A stretch of 64,000 nucleotides of DNA, taken from Sepiola atlantica (taxonomy: Eukaryota; Mollusca; Cephalopoda; Sepiida; Sepiolidae). Below, piece after piece: positions 9,906 to 21,934 of the stretch (its first letter is position 1; each line of letters starts with the position of its first letter). Location of the stretch: NCBI GenBank assembly GCA_963556195.1, contig OY744523.1, positions 72,499,288 to 72,563,287 on the forward strand. Reading direction: 5' to 3'. The position numbers and the translations under genes were made by a program. The notes below the pieces were generated by a model, which saw nothing but the letters and a program-made list of their open reading frames with translations, did no database searches and was not told the origin of the DNA.

Positions 9906-11297
9906 GTGCTTCTCGGGGAGTCGTCGTCAGATCTTTCAGAGGGAGAAAACTATGGACCTGCAAAACTAAAGACAAGGAGGGGGGCCAAAAGAATATTTTC
10001 TCCTGACTCTGGATCCCCAATCCCGGCTGGACAAAAACCCCAAATAACAAAGACTGTAGAAGTTCCTAGAAATTCCCCTGGAAATGTGGTAGCGTGGGGA
10101 CCCCAGGCCCAGAAAACTCCAGAGGAGTATCGACAACTTTTTAAAACAAAGTATGTGGAGCTTACGGAGGGTACCAAAATACCGCCAACCCCGGATACTC
10201 TTGAAGGCATCAAAAAGAGGACGGTATCTTTGGTTACCACAGATGCAAAGACTAAGGGGCTTACTGGGGTCCTCAAGGAAAAAATGATACAAATCTTGGG
10301 AGATTTAAAGATCCCGGCCAGTTATGTGGTACGTAGATCATATGCCATGTATGATATTTTACTCCCCAACATACGAGCAGCCGAGAAAGTTGCCAGCAGT
10401 GAAAGGACATGGAGGGGCATTAAAATCACGCCTGAATACATGCAGATGAGGAGGACAACTGTGACGATTCTCGGCGTCCCATGCTACGTCTCGTCTGACC
10501 AGTTGGGAGCTGTAATGTCGCAGTATGGCGACGTCGAGGCGGTTGTACCAGTCAGGGGTGCCCGGAACATTCAAACGGGCGATTACACATTAAAAATGCG
10601 ACTCAATCGAGCAGGATTCTTGGGTATCCCGGCCCAGCTCCAGTGCGAAAAATGGGTGATGTCCATAATAGTGGAGGGGAGAAGGCCGGTTTGTTGGCAT
10701 TGCCAAAAATCGGGACACATGGCAAAGGTGTGCCCCAAAAGAATGCCGACGAAGAAACCAGTAACAGCGCCAACAGCTCCGAAGGCAGCAACACCGAAGG
10801 CAGCAACACCGGAGGCAGCAACACCAGTGCCGATAGTTCCAAACAAGGCAGATCCGACGGAAGACACCGAGGGATGGAGTACGGTAGTGGCCAGAAGGGG
10901 AAAGAAACCGGCCCCTAGCCCCATCTCGGAACCGGATAAAGAAAACAATGATGAGGTGAAACAGCCAGCAGCAGCCAATAAGAGAAAATTCGTTGTCCCC
11001 TCTTCAGATTCGGAAGTGGATGAAGAGAAGGAGGAAAAGATGGCTGTGGAAGGTGAAGCCCCAAAGACCCCAAAGGATCCTAGGGCAAAGAAAATCCGGG
11101 AGGCTAAGCCCAGTCAACAGCAAGAAACAGTCCCTGAAATGGTCACTACTTTTGTTCCTACTCCAAAACCCCAATCTCCAGCCCCAGCAGATATGGATAC
11201 AGAGGAACAAAATACCCCTCCCCTAGTTAATACTCCCGTGGAGACTCCGAACACAGCAACACCTGAAGAGGGCATAGTCCGGGAAAGCCAGGACTGA
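9906..11297 (+). pseudogene. Copy B ORF1 core: Gag-like RNA-binding protein
   Basis: A 463-residue open frame from a GTG codon; the real start lies upstream, out of frame. It aligns throughout with copy A ORF1: AQKTPEEYRQLFKTKYVELT, MRRTTVTILGVPCYVSSDQL, SQYGDVEAVVPVRG, and one CCHC knuckle CWHCQKSGHMAKVC (about 10690-10731). Next come an Ala/Pro/Thr repeat (AATPKAATPEAATP) and an acidic/Lys-rich tail. Family role: packaging of LINE RNA. The frame ends at 11297 before the C-terminal domain, which resumes in another frame. It is the longest uninterrupted ORF1 segment of the family here. Confidence 0.8.
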
Positions 11298-11893
11298 AAT
11301 CCCGGAGAAAGCTGTTGAGGAGGAGATGAGTGTAGAGAAGCCGGAAAAAGTCCTTCCAAAAACATCACCCCCCCCCTCCACCGATCAGAAGGGAGAGATC
11401 GAAAAAGTTCCCGTTTTTACCAGGGTAGAGGATCTGTGAGGCAGGTGCCTCACAGGTCCAGTCAGATTTGAGTGGACGCCAGAAGAACTACCTCAAACAA
11501 TTAGAGGCGTTCACTCACGTGAAGGGAAGGAGAGTAGACAACCCGGCCAATTTTACCGATGTCCCGATGATGACATCGTTTGTAAGACAAGACAAGGGAA
11601 GCCGGGCAAGGGCCCTATGGAGGATGTTGGAGGCCGGCAAGGAGGCTATACCCGGTTTGAAATTATTTGACGAGGAGCACCTATCTTTAAAAAAATTAGC
11701 TACAAGATGTCCAGGGAGGGTCCCCATTTATGTTCATCCCTCATTTTTTCGGGCTATAAAGCTAACCTTTCCCCTGGACGTGGGAGGTCTGGCTCGAGAC
11801 GGACGGATTTCGTCCGAACTGCTGACTGGCAGTCTTGGTCAGACCTTCGGCGTCCTCACTCCCGAGGACTTTAGGCCCATTTGCGACATATAA
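11298..11893 (+). pseudogene. Copy B ORF1 C-terminal domain
   Basis: Continuation of ORF1 after a frameshift near 11297. The clear domain is 11468-11893 (no ATG at its left edge). It contains YLKQLEAFTHVKGRRVDNP, RARALWRMLEAGKEAIPGL, RVPIYVHPSFF and FPLDVGGLARDGRISSELLT, with a stop at 11891-11893. It aligns with 3965-4657 of copy A. Nine nucleotides separate the stop from the ORF2 ATG at 11903. The fold is not recognised. Confidence 0.75.
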
Positions 11894-11902
11894 TAAGGGA
11901 TA

Positions 11903-13954
11903 ATGGCTTTAAACCTGGCCACATTGAATGTGAGGGGCATGAGATCTCGAAGCAAGGCTGTTCGCGTGCTGAGGGATCTCGTGGCCCTTAAGGTAGATAT
12001 AGCTGCGATCGAGGAGACCCACTTCGTTTCGTATGGGGATTGTGATGTGCTGACTGACGACTATGACGTCATCTCAGCATATGGCAATGTCCGTAGTTGT
12101 GGTGTCTCTTTGCTAGTGAGACGCACTCTGTCTGCGACAGTAAGCGTTGTTCATACGGATGCAGTAGGTCGGCTGGTCGTGGTCGATGTTGCCGTTGAAA
12201 ACAGTAAGTTTCGGATCATTGCGGTTTATGCGCCCAACATTGCTGGTGAGAGGGTCTCCTTTTATCGATGGTTGGAGACGTTTCTCGGGGGTCCGGAGCG
12301 AGTAGTTTTAATGGGGGATTGGAATCCCGTCCTTGACCCCAAGATAGATAAGGTCGGTGGGAATAGAGAGTCGGGGTGGTGTGAAAGCAGTCTGTCTGAC
12401 CTGATGGCCTCATGCGATCTTGTCGACAGATTTCGCATTGATCACCCAGGGCTGGAGATGTGGGCGTGACATACTAGCGCGGCCTTCTGTCCGAGTACTT
12501 ACTTGGACAGAATGTTAGTTAGAAGAGGCAACATAGATTTCTTATCTTGTCCCACGTTCACTTGGTTAGGTCATTCGGACCATAAATTGGTTATGGCCCG
12601 TTTGAATTTAAGCGATAGGCCTAGGTTAGCTGGGTACTGAAAGTTGAATACCTCATTGCTGGAGATACCCGACTTCCAGGACAAGCTAACATTACTACTC
12701 CAGAGGGGATTAGTGGGGGCGGTTATCGGGAGTAGGTATTGGGTTAAAACTAAAGCTCAAGTTAAAAGCTTTTATGTCCGCTACAGCCAGCGCCTCGCTC
12801 AAGATAGGGCTAGGATACAAAAACGTGTAGAGGATAAGATGACCCGGGCGGTGACTGGGGGGGATACCCTAGAGATAGCCTTAATTAAGGAGGACCTCAA
12901 TCGCTTGGCTAGCGAGCGATATTTAGGTCAAGTAGTTCGAGCTAGGTTAAAGAAAGTCTCTAACAAAGCAGAGGTGTGCGCCACTTACGTCTTTCCTCTC
13001 ATCCTTTACAGACTGTCTGTACTCCCTCTGCCTGCTGACCGCCTCCTTGCTTTCACGCGCTTGCTTTTCTCACACCTGTGGAAGGGCTGGAAAGCATACG
13101 TCCGTAGACAGGTCTGTACTCAACATCCGTGCGATGGAGGCTTGGAGATGTCTGAATTGGCAAGTCATAGACATGCCAAAATACTGGCTTTTCTGAGTCG
13201 TACTTTGACAGAAGACACTTTGTGGCTCCCTGCGGTTGAGAGTGCCTTTCCTAACCTCATACCCGACCACTCGGTCGAAGTAGACCAAGAGGGGAGTCCA
13301 TGTTTGCTGTCGAATGCTTAGGGCGTTGCCAGGGTCTAGTGACCTTGCCCGGTCTGGGAAGAGACTATATCGAGATTTAGTGAAGGGGTCCGCTTGGGAT
13401 GCAGCTTGGATTATCGAGGGCGGAGGCTCTCTCCCAGTGGAGTTGGGCACCAGGCCAGAGTTATCAACAATTCTGAGTATTCTCTGACCTGGCGACTTTT
13501 TCGGAACGCATTGCCCCTCTATGGCAGATTACGCAGGGATGGCATAAGGGACGTGCCCTTATGCCTACACTGTGAGGACAATGAAGAACAAATGGCCGAG
13601 CACGCCTTCTTCACTTGCAGCAAACTTCAACGTCTCTGGGAGCAGCCGATGGTCCTTGATGTAGCATCTGTCAACAACATAGCACCGCCATGGTCTAGGG
13701 AGAAACGAATGGTGTTTCTAGCTATCCTAGCCGTAGAGAGACTAGTGACATGGGTTACACGTCTTGATGAGGTTCATAGGGTTGGATCTGTTTCGGATCA
13801 GGATCTGGTTGTTTACTTTAAGCATCAGCTTAAAGTGAAAATAAGATGCGATTGGAAACTATTACATCGCATGGATTTCAATAGGAGATGAGTGCATGAC
13901 ACTAGTTTATGCATCCGACGAGGCGCTAAGTTTGAGTTTGTGTTCCATCCATAA
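11903..13954 (+). pseudogene. Copy B ORF2: endonuclease kept, RT core deleted
   Basis: Starts ATGGCT at 11903. The APE endonuclease is open to 12469 and shows LNVRGMRSRSK, IEETHF, the catalytic-type GDWN and, after a frameshift and in another frame, SDHKL. A stop (12467-12469) follows a small deletion. The post-endonuclease region resumes around 12644-12975. Sequence then jumps at KVSNKA/EVCATYVFPL to the C-terminal part, removing all RT motifs including YADD. The C-terminal finger region (CLHCEDNEEQMAEHAFFTC) and the FEFVF tail end at 13954. It cannot encode an active RT, though its endonuclease motifs are better preserved than in copy A. Confidence 0.85.
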
Positions 13955-14387
13955 GTTATGGCACATAAGTTTAGTTTTTTCTATTTTGAAAAAATTGTAG
14001 ACTCCTAGCTAGTGTGGACTGTGAGCTATCCTGTCCCTATTTTAGGTTTACTGGCACTAGAGAGCTTCCAAAGATGGCCACTCCCCTTTTTTATTTTGTC
14101 CCTGGTTGATGAAAACCCTTTGCACATTATCTTGGAAGACGCCATCCATTCCCAGATCCCATTCCCGATTAATTTATTTTTGGATACTCCCACTTAAGTT
14201 CCCACTCCCATTTAGGGGCTGACCTGCTTGTTTTCGGTCTCGTGCCAGAAAACAGTGGGCGGTCTACATTTAGCATCAAGGTAGGGACGGCCTTACTAAT
14301 CAACCCCCATTTTTATCATTTTATTTGGTTCTTTATTTTTCTTTCTTTTTGGGTGTTTTTTATGTGTTGTCCCACTCCCACGTTATT
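13955..14387 (+). mobile_element. Copy B: truncated LINE 3' UTR
   Basis: Matches the first part of copy 0's 3' UTR (1120-1230), including 'ccggaaaacagtgggcgg'-like sequence and the T-rich stretch to 'cccactcccacgttatt'. At about 14387 similarity stops abruptly and ORF1 N-terminal sequence of copy C begins. The conserved terminal block, tail and next U2 leader are missing. Confidence 0.75.
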
Positions 14388-15630
14388 TCATTTCTCGGTT
14401 GCTGTTGCGGAGGATTTCTCACCGAGCGCCACTCCAGTAGGGTCTGTTCCAGTGTTGGAGGGTTGCACACCCGAGTGTGCCTTAGGAGGTGTGGCCAAGG
14501 GCACCTCAGTTCTGTTGGGGAGTGTCGCACAGAGCGGCACTCCAGTTCGATCGGGGGTAGTCACGCCGAGTGACGACCCAGTTCAGTCTGGGGTTAGCAC
14601 ACCCGAGTGCTTCCAAACAGGTTCGGTTCTTGATTCGCGGATTACCACAGCTGGTGGTGCCCCAGTTTCATGTTTCGTGCCTGATGGTGGCCCAGATTTT
14701 TGCTTTGGGGATTTCGAAGATATCTCAAGAGTAACCGTTTCTCATAAAGGGTTTTTTGCCGGGTTCGAAAACACCTCGTTTGAGAAGGGTCAGAGTAGAA
14801 AAACATTAAGGAAGAGGCATTCTCTAGATTTAGAGGTGGCTCAAAAACTGTACAAACCAGGGGGCTCCTCGGATGGTTCATCATCAGACGCTTCTGAGAG
14901 GAAAGTCCCAGAACATAGAATACAACATAGAGTGAAAGCAAGGAGGGAGGCCTTTAAAACAACAAGAGGCATGGCCAGCACTAAGTAGTTCTGGGTCTCA
15001 AATTTCCTGCTGGTCAGAGGATCCCAACCAAGATGACTCCTAAGGCCACCGGAAATTCAGTAGAATGGGGAACCCAGAGGAATATCGTTAGTTCTTCAGG
15101 GAGAAATACCAGCCTTATACTGAGGGGAACAAAATTAAACTTATCCCCGGTACCCTGGAGAGTCTAAGACTGCGTATAGTCTCATTGCTAATGTCAGACG
15201 TCAAGTTAAAAGGGGCTAACTGGGGTCCCCAAGGACAGAATGTATAACTTGTTGGGGGACCTGAAAATCCCTGCCACATACATCATGTGTAGATCCTATG
15301 CCATGTAGGATGTTTTGCTCCCGACCAAACAGGAAGCTGAGAAAATATCAAGAAGCAACATGACCTGGAGAAGGGTCAAAATCAAACCGAGTACATGGCG
15401 CAAAGGCGGACAACCGTTACAATTCTCGGCGTCCCATGCTGTATTAGCGCTAAACATTTGGGAGCGATAATGTTACAGTATGGTGATGTCGGGGCAGTTC
15501 TTCCGGTCCGCAGCCCCCGGAACATCTTAACGGGGGAATTTAAATTTCAAGTGAGGGTCATCCATGCAAATTTCCTCAAAATCCCTGCACAGCTGCAATG
15601 TGACACCTGGTCCATTCAGATCTTAACAGG
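14388..15630 (+). pseudogene. Copy C ORF1 N-terminal and middle region
   Basis: 14388-14988 is open (fused in frame to the preceding 3' UTR). It encodes EGCTPECALGGVAKGTSVL, GFFAGFENTSFEKGQSRKT and RHSLDLEVAQK, the best-preserved ORF1 N-terminal segment of the family. From 15000 the homologue of the ORF1 core is split over several frames, e.g. AQRRTTVTILGVPCCISAKH at about 15395. The zinc knuckle is absent. It is useful as evidence for the ancestral ORF1 N-terminus. Confidence 0.7.
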
Positions 15631-17740
15631 AGATGAAAGAAGTACCTTCGACAATTGGAGGCTTTTACCTATGTGGGTGGTAAACACGTGCACAATTGCC
15701 AAAACTTCAAGGAAGTCCTCATGATGATCACCTTTGTTTGCCAAAGTAAGGGCAGTAGAGCAAGGGCCCTTTGGAGAATGTTGGAGGCGGGCAAAGAGGC
15801 AATTCCCGGGATGAAGCTGATAGGCGAGGAGCACCCGTCTTTAACTAGATTGGTTTCTAAATGAGTAGGTATTGGGTTAAGACTCAGGCTCGTGTTAGAA
15901 GATTTTGTGTCCGCTACAGCCAGCGCCTTGCTCAAGATAGGGCTAGGACGCAAAAGCGGGTAGAGGATAAGATGACCTGGGTGGTGGCTGGGGGGGATCC
16001 CCTAGAGATAGCGTTAATTACGGGGGACCTCAATCGCTTGGCTAGCGAGCGATATGAAGGTCAAGTAGTTAGAGCTAGGTTAAAGAAAGTCTCTAACGAA
16101 GCTGTTGAGCGTAAGGCTGCTTTACGTCGTGGTTCGGGTAGGTACATTCGGAAGGTGAATAACCTGGAAGGACATACCCTGACATCGTCTCGTAAGATTT
16201 GCAAGGGGTTTCGGAAGCATTTGGAGGATCACTTCACCCAACTACCCAGACTCCGCGTCCAGGAGTTTGACAGCTATTTGGCTGACTCGCCCTGCCTTAG
16301 GACGGCTCGAGCAGCTAGTTGTGATGGCATGGTTACAGAGGGTGAGGTCATTACTGCATTGATGCAGGTCGGCTACAACAAATCTCCAGGACTCGATGGT
16401 CTGCCGTACGAATTGTATTTGAGGCTGTTGCTTATGTTTGTGCCTATTCTGACGGATGTGTTTAACCACTGATTTGTTCAGGCCTCGATCCCTTGAAAGG
16501 TTACCAAAGGAGTGGTCACATAACTGCAGAAAAACCAGCATGGTGGGGAGGATCTAGACAATTATAGGCCCATAACTCTGCTAAACACAGAGTTAAAGAT
16601 TTTTGGCCAGTGTTCTTGCGAACCGTTTGCAGGTTGCTATCGGTGATTTGATCGAGCCTGAGTAGAATTATGCTGTTGGGAGCCTGAAGTGGAGAGACAA
16701 AACTTCCAGGTGATTTCAACTGGTCAGATAGCCCAGTTCGGATCCTTGGCGTTTGGTACAGACAGGGTTTCCAGCTTGATAAGAATTGGTCAGAAGTACA
16801 GGCAAAGGTTGAATCGTCTGTTCGGGCTTGGATTCGAAGTTAACTTTCCTTAAAGGGGAGAGCTGAGGCGTGCACCACTTACGTCTTTTCTCTCATCCTT
16901 TACCGGCTGTCTGTACTACCTCTGCCTGCGGCCTGCTTTCACACACTTGCTCTTCTCGCTTCTTTGAAAGGGATGGAAAGGGTACGTCCAGACAGGTCTG
17001 TACTCAAGTTCTGAGTGTGGGAGGCTTGGGAATGCCTGACTTGGCAGTCATCGACATGCTGAGACTGGCTTTCTCGAGTCAGACTTTGATGGAAGACACT
17101 TCGTGGGTCCCTGCGGTCGAGATCGCCTTTCCCAACCTCATACCCGCTCCTCTCGGTCGATAGTAGACGTAGGCCGAGAGGAGAGCTTTTGTTCTTCGCC
17201 GAATGCCGAGCCGTGATTAAAGCATTGCCGGGGTCCAGTGCCTTTGCTTGGTCAAGAAGAGACTGTATCAGGGTACCGCTTTGGATACACTTGGAAAGCG
17301 GCTTGGATTGTCGAGGGAGGAGGCTCACTCTCAGTGGGGTTGGGCACAAGACCAGAATTATCTGAGTATTCTCTGACCTTGCGACTTGTTTGGAACGCAC
17401 TGCCCCTTAATGGCAAATTACGCAGGGATGGCTTAAGGAAGGTCTCCTCATGCCTGTGCTGTGAGGACAATGAAGAAATGGCTGAGCATGTCTTCTTCAC
17501 TTGCAGCAAACTTCAATGTCTCTGGGAGTATATCAGATACACAAAGCAGCTGATGGTCCTTGATGTAGCATTCGTAATCAACAACGTAGCACCGCCGTGG
17601 GCTAGAGAGAAAGAAATGGCGTTTCTAGCTATCCTAGCCGTAGTGAGACTAGTAACGTGGATTTCACGTCTTGAGGTTCATGGGGTTGGATCTGTTTCAG
17701 ATTGTGATTTGGTTGTTTACTTTAAGGATCAACAGGCGAC
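15631..17740 (+). pseudogene. Copy C ORF1 C-terminal fragment and ORF2 remnants
   Basis: 15640-15858 encodes part of the ORF1 C-terminal domain (RARALWRMLEAGKEAIPGMK). It runs directly into ORF2 linker sequence at 15861 (SRYWVKTQARVRRFCVRYSQ), so the endonuclease is deleted. The frame stops at 16470-16472, where a conserved Trp codon reads TGA. RT N-terminal motifs continue (LDNYRPITLLNT) to about 16695, then jump to the post-YADD region (PVRILGVWY, FQLDKNWSEVQ). The finger region is at about 17445-17510 (CLCCEDNEEMAEHVFFTC). Confidence 0.75.
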
Positions 17741-18579
17741 TATATCATCAAGATACGGCTCAATCGTGCAGCGTTCTTGGCAATCTCGGCTCAGCTCCAC
17801 TGGGACTTTAATTTTTAAATTTTTTCTTTTAGAATCTGACTGTCTGTTCTACTTAAGCAGCTGACATATTTTAGGGAGACCCACGAACCTGTAAAACAGT
17901 GACGGTCTCCTTGACTCTTAATTGGCTGGTCGTAGCAAGACAGTTGGGCTATGGAAACTAAGTTGGTTTCAATAAGTGAAGTTGTCTCCCCTTTTGACAA
18001 CTCTGGCAGTATCGTCATGAAGGGCACCTCAGTTTGGTCAGTTCTCGTGTAAGGTGGGAGTAGCACACCTAAGTGCGTCTAAATAGGTATGGCCAGGGAG
18101 AGTACCTCCATTTCCTTGACGGTTAGCACAATAGAGTGTGCCCCAAGTCCGTGTCCTGTGTCGAGGGGGGGGGGGGGTAGCACACCCGAGTGCACCCCAG
18201 CTCATTCAGTGTCCTTTCAGGGCTTGCCACAACCATTGGTGCCCTAGCTAAGTGTCCCTTATAGAGGGTAGTCATGCCGAGTGGCGCCCCAGTCGTAATG
18301 TTCAGTGATTTTGCACTCGAGTAATGATTTCCCAAGAGGAATGTATGGCGATGTTGGACATACACCTTTTTTCAGATCGAGTAATCTGAAGATATTGCAT
18401 AAAAGTCAGTCACTAGATTTAGTGATAGAGAGAGATTACAGGTCAGAGCTTTTCTCCTCAGGGGGTTCCACTGATGTAGGTTGACTCATCGGAAGGAGAG
18501 GGTCGAGACTAACGAGAACGAAGGCGAAGAAGTGGATCATAAAAGCGTCAACAAAAGCGTGGCCAGCTCTGAACAGCTC

Positions 18580-20200
18580 GGACTCTATAATCCGGCTGGG
18601 CAGAAATCCCAAAAGTCAACCATGAGATCCCGGGAACTTTCCAAGCAGTAGGATGAGGACCACAGGCATAGAAGCCTCCTGAAAAGTATAGGCAGCTCTT
18701 CAAGGAAAAGTATGAGAGTTTGACAGAGGGAAATGTTATAAAATTGATCCAGGGTACCTTGGAGAATCTACAAAAATATATTGTCTCACTCGTAACAACA
18801 GGCTTGAAGAGAAAAAAGAACTTACTTGGATCCCTAAGGAGAAAATGTTCGACATGTTTGAAGAAACAAAGATTCCAGCCGCATACATTGTCCATAAGTC
18901 TTATGCAATGTGGGACATATTGCTCCCCAATCAGCAGAAGGCAGAGAAGGTGGCCAGAGCTGACTTCACTTGGAAACACCTGAAGATCAAGCCAGAGTAC
19001 TTGGAGAAGAGGACAACGGTGACAATTCTCGGCATCCCATGCTGTATTAGCTCTGAACACATAGGAACAATGTCTCAGTATGGTGATGTCAAGGCAGTTG
19101 TTCCGGTACGTCATCTCTGAAACATTGGTACAGGAGACTATAAGCTAAGGATGAGGGACCACAAGGGCTTTTTCACTATACCAGCACAACTCAGTTGTGA
19201 GGGCTGGTTAATGTCCCTGATTGTGGAAGGGCGAAGGCCATATTGTTGGCACTGCCAGACACTGGGGCATATAGCAAAGGTCTGCCCAAAAAGGAACCCA
19301 GCAAAGTCCCCGGCGGCTGTGACTTCAGTGCAGTAAAAAGGACCAGTTGTACCGAAGGTGTCAACACCAGTAACAACAACACCAGCAGTGGACCACCCAA
19401 GTTGGAGTACAGTGGTATCTAGGAAGGGGAAAAAGGAAACCCCTTGTTCTAACTTGCAACCCATAACCCAAACAGCGGCCGTGAAAAGAAAACTTTCAGT
19501 CGGAATCTGAGGAGGATAGTAAGAAGCATAAGGAAAAGATGGCTGTGGAAGGTGACGAGGCTCAGAAGCCAAAAATCAAAGACTCTAGGGCGAAGAAGAT
19601 CCAAGAGATTAGAGTAGCAAAAGACAGCAACAAAAAAGATAATGTCACTATAATTGCTCAACCTTCACAACCTCTATCTCAAACCCCAACAGATACAGTT
19701 GAGCAGAATACACCTCCCCTATTCAACACTCCCTTATAGAGTCCTATAGCCATAAAATCGGAAGAGGTTACGGAGGAGCCGGATAAAACCAGGGTGGAAA
19801 ACCCGGAGGAAACTGGCATGGAGGAAATGACTGGAGAAACCGGAGCATACTCCTACGGAAACAACATCCCCCTCCTCCAACTGCCAGACAAGAAAAGTCT
19901 TGAAAGTTCCCTTTCCTGGGGAGAGGATGCTTTGCATGTCTAATCTGATTTAAATGGTAGACAAAGGAAATACCTGAAACAACTGGAGGCCTTTACCCAT
20001 GTTAAGGGGAAGCAGGTGCAGAACCCCCAACACTTCCGGGAGGTAACCATGATTACTATCTTTTATAAGACAAGACAAAGATAGTAGGGCAAAGGCCCTG
20101 TGAAGAATGGTGGAGGAGGGTAAGGTAGCAATCCCGGGGTTAATGTTAACCCCTCATTTTTTAGGCCACTAAAACTGACTTCCCTCCGGGACGTGGGAGG
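18580..20200 (+). pseudogene. Copy D ORF1 (degenerate)
   Basis: Homologous to ORF1 of A and B but in many frames. Recognisable pieces are YESLTEGNVIKLIQGTLENL (18710-18770), AAYIVHKSYAMWDILLPN (18875-18930), TTVTILGIPCCISSEH (19015-19065), SQYGDVKAVVPV, a CCHC knuckle CWHCQTLGHIAKVC (19246-19287), and part of the C-terminal domain at 19950-20200. Many stops and indels are present. Confidence 0.75.
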
Positions 20201-20204
20201 TCTT

Positions 20205-20515
20205 GTTAGCATTTTATTTGGTTCATTTATTTCTATTCCTTTTATTTTTCTTTATTTTGGGATGTTTAAAAGTTTCTTGTTCCCACTCATCATCATTAAA
20301 CCTTGTAAATAAAATCATTCAAAACCACCTGGAGATATTTTAAGTAGTTTAGCCCATAGAGTGAGTGTGGTATTTTGGTAATTGAAACTAGTTTCGGGAA
20401 TAGACAAAGTTGACGACCCTCGACCCCTCCCACCCATACCCATTTTAACCTTGTGCCACATCTTTAAAAAAAATTTAAACTAATTGTAAGAATTTTTGGA
20501 TAAATAAAATTTTGT
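20205..20515 (+). mobile_element. Copy D: LINE 3' UTR and tail
   Basis: T-rich stretch, 'aaataaaatcattcaaaacc', then the conserved block 20326-20429 (catagagtgagtgtggtatt ... gaccctcgacccc) and a 'ttgtgccacatct' segment. The tail is 'gataaataaaat' at about 20500-20512. The downstream flank is plain AT-rich DNA, not U2. Confidence 0.8.
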
Positions 20516-20732
20516 ATCATAGAATTAAATAAACAACTTGTTTTGATGTTAATATAGTTAAGATACATGGAAAAACTTTCACTTATGCATTTAGATTTCA
20601 AATCCAGTTACAAAAAAAATAAAAATAAATTTTAAAAAATAATTTTTAATATTTTCACAATGAAAGAAAAAAAAAAATGTAATATTTGTTACTGTATTTT
20701 TTGTATATTTTTTTTGTATTATACAGCTTCTT
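20516..20732. other. AT-rich spacer
   Basis: AT-rich sequence with A- and T-runs. I see no gene, repeat of known type or signal in it. Confidence 0.6.
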
Positions 20733-21030
20733 AGGTGCTTTTTAGGAATAGGTGTCCAGAAATTTGCAGTTGTGATGTTAAGTAGTTTCGACTACGAACA
20801 TTGAAAGCAAAATCAAGGCAACAATACGAACCGAACTAAACAGACTTTGCAAACTAAAACTTAGTTTAGAGTGAAAGTAAAAAGTTTTAAAAAAGAAGCA
20901 GTTACGTTTGTATTGTGTACAATGTTCGGTTCCTTTACGTTCGGCAGTCTCGTTAGTGTTCGATGAAACTCAGAATTGATGACTTAACTACTGCAATTTT
21001 CTTGGATACCTATTCCTAAAAAGTACCGCA
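20733..21030. mobile_element. Small inverted-repeat element (MITE-like)
   Basis: Left end 'ggtgctttttaggaataggt' (20734) is matched in reverse complement by 'acctattcctaaaaagtacc' (21008-21027). Similarity extends inward about 70 bp with mismatches (caga-atttgcagt / actgcaattttctt). There is no coding potential. About 300 bp with terminal inverted repeats fits a non-autonomous DNA transposon; superfamily unknown. Confidence 0.65.
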
Positions 21031-21097
21031 TAGGGGAGAGGGGCAAACACTGTGGTAATGTGTGACAGCGATTTTATTTGCTTTAAAACAGTAAATA

Positions 21098-21742
21098 TTT
21101 AAAAATATTCATTTTTAAATATTATGGTGGGGGGGGGGTTACCCCTATTTAAAACTAGAGTGGGGGAGGCTTCACCCCGAATCTTCCGTAAAGAACGGTA
21201 CTAAAATCGATTTCCAATCAATATTTATTCCATAGTTTTCTAATTTTCCTACCTTGCCAAAATTGTCTAATTTTTCGAGCACCACAAGAAACACATCAAT
21301 GCAATCTGATGATTGAACAAAAGTGCGAGTGAGTTCAAGTAATGTAACAGTGACAAAAAAAAAAAAAAAATCAGATGGCAAAAATGGTGCTCTGAAAAAA
21401 TAGCAGCAGTAAAAATAGCACAAGTCAATTAATAGGAAAAAATGGCACAAAGAATAATTTGGTAATGGAAAATTAGGTTTGGTCAGGAGAGGCGGGCTCG
21501 TTGGGAGTGGGGGTGCTTAGGCTCCCTCCACTTTAGTTTTAAATACATTCTAAGATTCGCCCCCCCACCCCCAAATATTTTTAAATTAATATTTCAAAAT
21601 ATGAATGTATACATTTTTTTGTTTTGGAAACAAATAAAATCGATTTTTCTAAGTTTTTGGGTGGTTGGGGTTAGGCTCTCTCACCTAGTTTTAAATAGGG
21701 GTTAAGCCCCACCCACCCTATTTTAAAATAAATATTTAATCA
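21098..21742. mobile_element. Foldback element with about 75-bp inverted ends
   Basis: 'ttacccctatttaaaactag' at about 21139 is mirrored by 'ctagttttaaataggggtta' at about 21685. Flanking A/T and G/C tracts are also mirrored. A further inner block (gggtgcttaggctccctcca, about 21509) resembles the ends. There is no ORF of note. It is a probable non-autonomous foldback element. Confidence 0.55.
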
Positions 21743-21934
21743 TTAGTAAAAGTTCAGAATAATTTACAGTCAAGAAATTATAACAACAAAAATAAATGAC
21801 TTATACCAAACGCAGTAGAATTTAATAATCTACCGACCTGTATACTTTTAACATGCTGAAACGGTTTTTAAGTTCTTTTTTATTTCAAAATATTACATTC
21901 AAAGCAGTCTTTACACACAGGAGAAAAAAACAAA

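Larger units (their letters stand above)
8715..14387 (+). mobile_element. Copy B: Tx1-like LINE with RT deletion
   Basis: Second head-to-tail LINE copy. It has the full U2-like leader, a 5' UTR with an internal duplication, a minisatellite in the N-terminal coding region, a long ORF1 core and an endonuclease domain with intact GDWN. ORF2 lost the whole RT core by a deletion joining about 12970 to sequence equivalent to 7050 of copy A. The 3' UTR is cut at about 14387, where it fuses to mid-ORF1-region sequence of copy C. Confidence 0.83.
14388..17740 (+). mobile_element. Copy C: internally deleted LINE
   Basis: Third array member, starting inside the ORF1 N-terminal region. At least three internal deletions are visible by comparison with A and B. 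The zinc-knuckle region is lost (junction near 15630), the whole endonuclease is lost (15858/15861), and the RT catalytic core is lost (near 16695). It ends at about 17740 within the ORF2 tail (VVYFKDQQ), where an ORF1 fragment of copy D follows. Confidence 0.78.
17741..20515 (+). mobile_element. Copy D: LINE lacking ORF2
   Basis: Begins with a stray ORF1 piece (17745-17812, matching 10580-10650 of copy B). Next comes 5' UTR sequence (cttaagcagctgacatattt at about 17853) with no U2-like leader, then a degenerate ORF1. At about 20205 the ORF1 C-terminal domain (GACGTGGGAGGTCTTG) joins the T-rich 3' UTR, deleting all of ORF2. The element ends near 20515 with 'gataaataaaat'. It is a non-autonomous mosaic. 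Confidence 0.75.
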
